Of a stretch of DNA of 64,000 bases, positions 57,062-64,000 are shown in pieces (within the stretch, counting starts at the first letter, position 1; the number at the start of each line of letters is the position of its first letter). The position numbers were made by a program, and so were the translations under genes. The notes below the pieces were generated by a model. That model saw only the letters and a program-made list of their open reading frames with translations, ran no database searches and was not told the origin of the DNA. Source of the DNA: Linanthus parryae (lineage: Eukaryota; Streptophyta; Magnoliopsida; Ericales; Polemoniaceae); the NCBI GenBank assembly GCA_023055425.1, contig JALGPY010000004.1, positions 115,299,504 to 115,363,503 on the forward strand. The letters run 5' to 3'.

Positions 57062-58375
57062 GACAAGGTGCAGGCGCAACTCCGTCAGTCGGCTTGGCGC
57101 AGCCAACCACGACTCAAAACTCCACTGACCAGGACATTCATTCGACCCCAGCAGATTTTTTGCCGTCGGCTTCTGGCTTGGAACCTCCGGCTGATGCTGA
57201 GACGGCGCCAACACCGGCCCCACCTGAGATGGCACCATAATCAACCACCAATTCTACTCACACTCACCACATGCAAACCCGGAGTAAATTCGGAATCAGC
57301 AAAAAAAATTCAGGTTTTCTGTTTTTTCTGTTATTACTACTATTTCTGACCCTACTTCAAACACTGAGGCTAGTAAACACTCGCAGTGGCGGTCCGTCAT
57401 GACTCACGAGTACACTAGCCTCACACAACATAATACATGGACTTTAGTACCTCCTCCACCAAATGCAAATGTAATCGGAAATAAGTGGGTCTTTCGTACT
57501 AAGTATCATCCCAACGACACTGTCTCACGTTACAAGGCATGCCTTGTCGCCAAGGGATTTCATCAAAATCCCGGGATAGACTTTGACAAAACTTTTAGTC
57601 CAGTTGTCAAACACTCCACTGTTCGCACTATTTTAGCTCTTGCGGCAAACTTTGACTGGCCTTTACAACAATTGGATGTCAAAAACGCTTTTCTTCACGG
57701 CACACTCCGTGAAACTGTTTATATGAGTCAACCACAAGGGTTCAAAAATCCAAACTTTCCCCATTACGTTTGCAAAATTAACAAGTCCATATATGGTTTA
57801 AAACAAGCTCCGCGAGCTTGGTTTGAACGCTTCATCTCTTATTTACAAACTCTTGGTTTTATTTCTTCTTATGCTGATTACTCATTATTTATTAGGCACT
57901 CTCGTGGAAAAATTACTATTCTTCTTTTATACGTTGACGACATTATCCTTACTGGCAACGACACAGATTTCATTTCCATTCTCATTAGAAAATTAAATTC
58001 TGAATTTTCTATGACTAACTTAGGTCCTCTCACGTATTTTATCGGCTTAGAAATTGCACGGACCAAGGATGGCATTTCCATCCACCAAGCTAAGTACATA
58101 TCTGATTTATTATCTCGTTTCAATATGTCTAATTGTAAACCTGCTTCTACTCCTTTAGCTGCTGGTACAAAATATCATGCTCAAGACAGTCAACCACTTC
58201 AAAATTCCACTCCTTACCGCCAACTTCTTGGCGCACTGCAATATCTTACTTTTACTCGTCCTGATATTTATTTTGCTGTAAATCACCTCTGTCAATTTAT
58301 GCACACACCCACTGAAAATCACCTTATTGGAGTTAAACGTATTCTTCGATATTTGCAGGATTCCAAACACCATGG

Positions 58376-58414
<39 letters not shown>

Positions 58415-58876
58415 CAAAAAGGGCATATTCCAATAACTGCTTATAGTGACGCCGACTGGGCCGGAAATCCTACTGATCGACGCAGCACCTCAGGATTCAT
58501 CATCTTTCTTGGCCCCAACTCTATACACTGGGGAGCCAAGAAACAACCGACTGTGGCACGGTCCACCGCCGGCGAGCTAGCTTGGCTCAATATTTTATTT
58601 CGTGATTTAAATATTTTCATTTCTGAAAAACCTACTCTTTTGTGTGATAATTTATCTGCTATCGCTATTACTGCAAATCCTATTCTTCACGCCCGTACCA
58701 AACATATAGAAATAGATTATAATTATATTAGGAAAAAAGTCCTCACTAATACCTTGTCTATTTCATTTGTCAACATCTCGGATCAAATTGCAGACATCTT
58801 CACAAAAGGACCTCCCACGTATCAATTTCAAGATCTCAAGCACAAACTCATGGTGCATCCCGCACCATTAGTTTGA
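57062..58876 (+). pseudogene. pol: H: copia pol fragment (linker, RT, RNase H), multiply broken
   Basis: Starts in the Pro/Thr-rich linker (57070-57240, stop at 57238), then HHMQTRSKFGISKK. The RT proper is open from 57399 to 58436: NKWVFRTKYHPNDT, YKACLVAKGF, QLDVKNAFLHG, YGLKQAPRAWFERF and the catalytic LLLYVDDIILTGND. A 35-T run (58378-58412) replaces a short T stretch, and a one-base deletion near 58426 shifts the frame. RNase H then reads SDADWAGNPTDRRSTSGFI, WGAKKQPTVARSTA, LLCDN and RTKHIEIDYNYIR, to the stop at 58874-58876. About 11 residues between two STA motifs are missing, taking away the EAEY stretch. Integrase, protease and gag are absent. Confidence 0.85.
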
Positions 58877-59340
58877 GGGGGAGTATTAAGCCATATTTAG
58901 TCCAGCCCCTCCAATGGGCCTTACAACTGGAGCGAAGCCCACGGACCAGAGCTAACTCAGCTCAAGCCCAAGGACCAGATTGGATCCAGCGCTTCACTTC
59001 AAGGTTTCAAGAATAAATCCTCAGGACAGCTTTGCTATTGCCTATTATATTCAAGGTCTTGACTGTAAATATTAAATGCAGATCTCATTAATCTCAACCG
59101 TTGGATTGAATCCAATAGCCAAGCTAGGTCGACCGATTGTATTTAGGCATAACATTGGTTCAATGAATCTCACGGAAGCTTCCACCATTGTTTTGGTTCA
59201 TTGTTAGCTCTGTTCATCTTATACTTCACCAATGTACTCTGTTTGTTCAATTACTCTCTGAAATATTTCGATATCTCTCATATATCTCCTGATGAAGACT
59301 AGTAATGCCTTTTTCTTAATTCTGTTGTTCTTCGTCACTT
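58876..59340 (+). repeat. H polypurine tract and decayed 3' LTR
   Basis: gagggggagtat (58876-58887) follows the pol stop, and a sequence beginning TTAAGCCATATTTAG starts there. The length and right edge are uncertain: no second LTR is present for comparison and no target duplication is seen. Confidence 0.45.
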
Positions 59341-59838
59341 TCTTCTCATCATCACCAACCTTCTAATCGTTGCTCGGCGACGAAGAGTTTGGCACCAAAT
59401 GAGCATCCCCTCCTGATCGACCTAACTATTCCCACTCGATCTAGTACTGGCCTACGATCACTACTCAGCCACTTCGCAAGAAATTGTCGGACTCGGACTC
59501 CGATACCCGATTCCAGTTCTCGCTTGAGCATGCCTTTGGGGATTCCAACTTCTCATCCACGCAACAACTTCACTGCGCGCCTCAAGACCTGGTCTCATGG
59601 TGGACATGTATGCCCTTCCTCCTTGAATGATCAGTTTCTGCGCAATTTGGTTGCTTTGACAATTTGAAAAATGATCAATTTGAGTTATTTGAGCTTGTTA
59701 TACATGGAATATGTAGTTGAGATTTACTCATTTTTTTTTGTTTCTGTTTGAGCAGAAAAATTGGGAAATACTTTAGAAGTTTTTTCTTTCGTTTAGTGTG
59801 TCTACATCTCATGATTATGTTGCTCCAATTTGAACAGG

Positions 59839-59873
<35 letters not shown>

Positions 59874-60147
59874 CTTTTATCGATTTTTCCTGTGATGTTG
59901 TTTGTACGTTGGGACATACAATGGGGCTATTTGAATGAGCTAGAATAAGTGAGAGCTCAAAAGCTAATTTATAATATGGAATGTGTGGACGAGCTAGACT
60001 AACATTAAATTTTTTGTCACATTTATGGAATTTTAAATTTAAATTCGGAATCCTTAAAAGCAACAGAGGATTCCGAAAAAAAAATACATGTTTGTTTATT
60101 CTTGAAATTTATCGAAATTCCAGGTATTGAACTTTTTAGGATTCCAG
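59341..60147. other. Unassigned stretch
   Basis: About 0.8 kb. It holds a 92-codon frame (59389-59667) without recognisable motifs, a T30 run (59842-59871), and A/T-rich sequence. This could be original host DNA or more of H. I see no supported gene. Confidence 0.4.
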
Positions 60148-61050
60148 AACCCGTTTGGGTTGAGGATATGGTATGTAGGAATAAGGCTTATGCTGGGATA
60201 TGAGCAGATATATGAATGCTGTAAGATAAGCCCTGATAAGATATGCTGGTTATATGTGTTTGGGTGCTGTTGATATGATGCAGGATATAAAGCAGGATAT
60301 GTACCAAAATAACTGTAATACCCTCAGCGTTGTTAGTTTGAATAAAAGATTGTATTTTTCAAATTGATGAGGAATAATGTATACAAAATGTATTAGTATT
60401 ATGTTTTTATATTTTCATACACTTTTTTTTCTACACAATAGTGATGTTGTAACAATGTATACAAAATGTATATTAATAAGCGAAGTAAGCTTGTAGTATA
60501 TGCAAACATAACAAATATTCATGGATACAACATGACCATAGCTTAATATGGCGTATAAATTATTAGTACTTATTGGCATATTGGCATGGTGTTACAAAAC
60601 TTACAATAATCAAGTTAAATTAAACGAACAAAATTTCAGCAAGCACGGTAAAATGTATTCCTATTTATCCCAACCATACATGCTCAAATAAAGTTATGCA
60701 ATCTCAAAATAGTAGTTATCAAACCAATGAGGACCTCCTCCAAAATAAAAAGTGTTGAGCTAGTTCACATAGTTATGCAATCCCAAATTAAAGTTACCAA
60801 CGCAAGGAATCATAGTTCACATAGTTTGTGGGCGTATTTTTGTCAACCTACTAGCATCCTAATACGCTATATTTTCTTATCCAAGCTTATACCTCCATGT
60901 TGGTGGTATAAAATTTTCTCATTAAAAGCTCCATCAACATAAGGCAACATAACTTATCCCCTCTCTTATCCGGCACCCAAACACTTGATAAAAAAAGAGA
61001 GGGTATAAGTTATCTTATGCTCCCTCCTTATCCTCTACCCAAACGAGGCC
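60148..61050. mobile_element. MITE-like repeat, copy 1 (about 900 bp)
   Basis: Terminal inverted repeats: the left ccgtttgggttgaggata pairs with the right tatcctctacccaaacg-aggcc. The interior has no coding capacity and matches 61725-62620 in the same order. The GGCCTCGTTTGGGT type of end resembles PIF/Harbinger or hAT MITEs; I cannot decide the superfamily because the target duplication is unclear. Confidence 0.65.
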
Positions 61051-61724
61051 GAAATAATTCCGGAAATTCCGAACTCCCTTTTCTTGGCTATAAATCAGGT
61101 ACATCACATGTGTTTTTTCACAAACTCACACCACGTAAAAAATGTTTCTCCAATCCTTGATTGACACATGAAAAAAGACACGCAAAATGCAACATTTGTC
61201 GAGGAATCCGAAATTTCGTCTTAGAATGAGAGGATTTCGAATGATCGTATAGCATTATTCGGTTTTGGCTTCGGAATTCCGAATTTTTGAGAGTTTTGAC
61301 TAAGATTATTTACCAAACCTTTCATCCCGATTTTAGCTCACCCAAACAGACCTATTTGCTACCTTGAGTTAAACACAGTCATGGTATACATTATAACCAT
61401 TTGAGTACATTTCATGTCCAATTAACTACCACTCTGATCCTTCTCTTTCCCATAATTTGACTTTAGGGATCATATTTGACCGACTAATTTAGATAACAAT
61501 ATGATAGGAAAATTTGTTCATAAGACCCCTAAAGTCAAATGATGGGAATAACAAGAATCAGAGTGGTAACAATGTTTATACAAAGTCACAATACTCAAGA
61601 CATTATAGTCATTTTGACATATATCTTGCTTCTTATCTTATACTACCCAAACACAGTAATGCAATTTTTTACATGCCTTATCCTGTTGTAATCATATTCC
61701 GGTGTACATGGAAGAATAGACTAA
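61051..61724. other. Spacer between the MITE copies with a foldback element
   Basis: 674 bp. It contains an inverted repeat with arms at about 61427-61472 (taccactctgatccttctc...) and 61524-61568 (...aagaatcagagtggta), about 45 bp each at roughly 85 percent match. Weaker pairing extends outside. This is probably a small MITE. No gene seen. Confidence 0.6.
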
Positions 61725-62620
61725 GGCCTCGTTTGGGTAGAGGATATGGTATGCAGGGATAAGGCTTATGATGGGATATGAGCAAGGATATGAATGCTGT
61801 CAGATAAGCCCTGATAAGATATGCTGATGTCTGTGTTTGGGTGCTATCGGATATGATGCAGGATATGAAGCATGATATGTGCCAAAATGACTGTAACACC
61901 CTCGGTGCTGTTAGTTTGTATAAGAGATTGTATATTTCAAATTGATGAGGAAAGATGTATACAAAATGTACCAGTATTTATGTTTTTTTTTCATACTATT
62001 TTTCTACACAATAGTTATGTTGTCAAAATGGATAAAAAATGTATATTAATACGCAAAATAAACTTGTAGTAACATGTAAACATAATAAATATTTATGGAT
62101 ACAACATGGTCATAACTTAATATGAAGTATAAATTAATAGTACTTATTGGCATATTGGCATGGTGTTACAAAACCTAAAATAAACAACTTAAATGAAACG
62201 AACGAAATTTCAGCAAGCACGGTAAAATGTCTTCATACTTATCTCAACCATACATACTCAGATAAAGTTATGCAATCCCAAATAGTAGTTATCAAACCAA
62301 TGAGGACCTCCTCCAAAATAAAGGTACCAAAACATTGAGCTAGTTCACATAGTTATGCAATCCCAAAATAAAGTTAGCAATGTAAGGAATCAGTTCACAT
62401 AGTTTGTGGGGGTATTTTTGTCAACCTACTAACATCCTAATATGCTGTATTTTCTTATCCGAGCTTATACCTCCATGTTGGTGGTATAAAATTTCTTCAT
62501 TAAAAGCTCCATCAATATAGGGCAACATAACTTATACCCTCTCTTATCCGGCACCCAAACACTTGATAAAACAAGAGAGGGTATAAGTTATCTTATGCTC
62601 CCTCCTTATCCTCTACCCAT
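61725..62620. mobile_element. MITE-like repeat, copy 2, right terminus cut
   Basis: Begins GGCCTCGTTTGGGTAGAGGATA after a taa trinucleotide, and is collinear with copy 1 at high identity. Its right end stops at tatcctctaccca; the last 11 or so bases of the inverted repeat are replaced by the sequence leading into element I. Confidence 0.65.
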
Positions 62621-62653
62621 GTGGAGCTTAATCACTTATGCTCGGATTATAGA

Positions 62654-63260
62654 TGTAGATGGTACTTTCCAGACAGACATATCATAGCCACGTGGCAGCC
62701 ATCCAGCACACTTAGCTGTGCTCCATATACACCGGATAACTTCCTATGCTTATCCGCCTTGGGGGCTGTGAGACAGAGCCCTTGCGTACCAACTGCACGG
62801 GACTTGTACGGACTTAGTGTTTTGGAGGCTAGAGTAAGGCCCGTCGCGCGAGAGCAACAACCAAGCTCGCGCGCGACCTCTGGTAACTGACTGCGAGGTT
62901 TAAGGCTCGTGTATCCCATAAATACGGACGATCTCATAACGGTCTCTGATATATGCGGGCAGGTGCGTAACGGTCCCTATATATGCGGTCGAACGTTCCG
63001 TTACAGGGGCTATCATTAAGCCACCATTTATGGTGCATTAACCCCATTCACAACGGTCACTTCCCGACTATATATATAGGATCGTTAGCCCTCTATTGCA
63101 AGCTCTTAGACACTTTAGTCTCTTGCTAGTCTACTGTCTCACTTCCAAGAGCAGTTGCCTTTGCTTACTCTCTCCCTACTCATTCCCTACCTTTCCCTGT
63201 GTTCTAATATCCTACTTGAGGTGTACACTTGGATCTCTCCTGAGGATTTCCTTGTACACA
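62654..63260 (+). repeat. I 5' LTR (about 607 bp)
   Basis: TGTAGATGGTAC to CTTGTACACA. The start is set by alignment to the D LTR; 33 bases (62621-62653) between MITE copy 2 and this point are unexplained, so the LTR could begin at the TG at 62620. AACGG boxes at about 62936, 62967, 62998 (reverse) and 63051, and TATA at 63068-63080. Confidence 0.72.
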
Positions 63261-63322
63261 GTTTTGTGAACCCAACGTGAATCATCCACCTTCAAACTTT
63301 TTAGCCAAACAGCCTAGCCACC

Positions 63323-64000
63323 ATGTCTCTCGAAACCAGTCGCCGTGAAGGAGACCAATCCCCTTTGAGAGATGACACTCAGGGGGAAGAGACTCCCAAC
63401 ACCAACACAAACACTCAAATAGTTACGAGAAATCGAACCTCTCTGGAGGTGTTGCAAGCCACAATTCAGAGCCAGGCGAAAGCCATGCAGGCTCAGTCCG
63501 CCCAGATCGCTCAGATCATGGCGATCCTATGTGGACTTGCTCAAAACACCGCTCCCGGACCCTCAGTGCTACCGCCAGCAGCTAAGTTACCTCCACCAGG
63601 GGTAACCACAACTTCCATAGTGCACACGCCCGTCCTGCCAAACCCACAAGTTTTCCTGCTCAATGTCCCTACGTCTCAGGCGCCGGGGCTTCAATCAGGC
63701 TCGTCCCTTACATCCACCGGGAATCCTTCTACTCACCCCGTGCTACCCGCGCACGCGAACGGAGCCCAGGGGAGTTATGTACTCCCACCTCCGCCTCCCT
63801 ATGACCCAAATATGCCCTACATCCCGGGCTACGGCGCAACACTGTCATTAACTTCGGGGGGAAGTACTCTGGCCAGCGTCTTAGCCCTAGAACAGCGAAT
63901 AGATAGCATCATCGCGAACCAGAGCTTCGCAGACACTGTTATTCCAAAAGTAGACAGCGCGCCTCCCATCCTGCGGGATATATACTTGATACCCAATCCT
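63323..64000 (+). CDS. gag: Gag of element I, 5' part, open to window end
   Basis: The ATG at 63323 (gccaccATGtc, a strong context) opens 226 codons with no stop up to the window edge. The N-terminus MSLETSRREGDQSP is followed by a Gln/Ala-rich helix (TIQSQAKAMQAQSAQIAQIM), matching the D Gag segment that starts TVQGQAKALKAQSAQ. A long Pro-rich linker follows, then QSFADTVIPKVDSAPP, which aligns with the start of the capsid part of D Gag. The conserved start supports the choice of 8566 for the D gag start. Confidence 0.85.
   Translation, partial: MSLETSRREGDQSPLRDDTQGEETPNTNTNTQIVTRNRTSLEVLQATIQSQAKAMQAQSAQIAQIMAILCGLAQNTAPGPSVLPPAAKLPPPGVTTTSIVHTPVLPNPQVFLLNVPTSQAPGLQSGSSLTSTGNPSTHPVLPAHANGAQGSYVLPPPPPYDPNMPYIPGYGATLSLTSGGSTLASVLALEQRIDSIIANQSFADTVIPKVDSAPPILRDIYLIPNP

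Larger units (their letters stand above)
62654..64000 (+). mobile_element. Element I: Tat-type gypsy retrotransposon related to D, running off the window
   Basis: The LTR and gag start align with D throughout (ccacgtggca-ccatccagcacac, ggctgcgagacagagccct-like, ctatatatagg, cttgt-cacag). The element continues past 64000, so pol and any antisense gene are outside the window. Confidence 0.8.

Noticed and set aside
59389..59667. Possible host exon
   Set aside because: A 92-codon frame without recognisable domain; composition alone does not support a gene. Left as unassigned.

Overview
This is a flowering-plant nuclear window that I read as almost entirely transposable elements. The evidence for a plant is the set of LTR retrotransposon lineages present: Ty1/copia of Angela/Tork (BARE-like) and SIRE type, Ty3/gypsy with two RNase H domains (Tat type), Ty3/gypsy with a tRNA-Asp primer site, and a Del/Tekay-like large-LTR derivative. 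MITE-like repeats and short plant introns fit too. I found no rRNA, tRNA or CRISPR feature and no convincing host gene. The species cannot be named from what I see.

Layout. 1-4160: a tandem array (element A) of a non-coding copia-type retrotransposon, LTR-internal-LTR-internal. At 4161 a copia element (C) starts, and its 5' LTR is split by a nest of younger insertions that runs to 48205 and is flanked by the target duplication ctaat. The nest holds two sister copia units, B1 (4480-27313) and B2 (27314-48205). B1 was hit by a 14.65 kb Tat-type gypsy element D (7899-22552; duplication gctgc). B2 was hit by a minus-strand large-LTR derivative E (32203-38633; duplication tacgc) and by a minus-strand tRNA-Asp-primed gypsy element F (38965-46486; duplication agatg). 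C resumes at 48206, carries a solo gypsy LTR J (49656-51448; duplication gaaac), and is cut inside its protease/pre-integrase region by a SIRE-type copia element G (54127 to about 57060). G joins abruptly to an old copia pol fragment H (about 57062-58876 plus a decayed 3' LTR). 60148-62620 holds two direct copies of a roughly 900 bp MITE-like repeat with a small foldback between them. The window ends inside a second Tat-type element I, related to D (LTR 62654-63260, gag open to 64000).

The most interesting object is in D. On the sense strand D has gag, protease, RT, RNase H, a second RNase H and integrase. On the opposite strand, between pol and the 3' LTR, it carries a five-exon gene (21200 down to 16910). 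Four 76-92 nt GT-AG introns join into one frame of 1,321 codons, interrupted by a single TGA. The first exon encodes a plant mobile domain (PMD) protein; later exons add charged, nuclear-localisation-like and coiled-coil segments. A telo-box and a TGACGTCA palindrome lie just upstream, next to the 3' LTR. The antisense gene and pol are convergent, separated by about 2 kb that includes about ten copies of a 54-55 bp tandem repeat.

Coding capacity elsewhere is broken: C and G gag carry stops, B1/B2 pol is scrambled in the same way in both copies, and H is truncated. D is young (about 8 differences by eye between its two 627 bp LTRs), but its pol has two in-frame TGAs and one frameshift, so it is probably not autonomous now.
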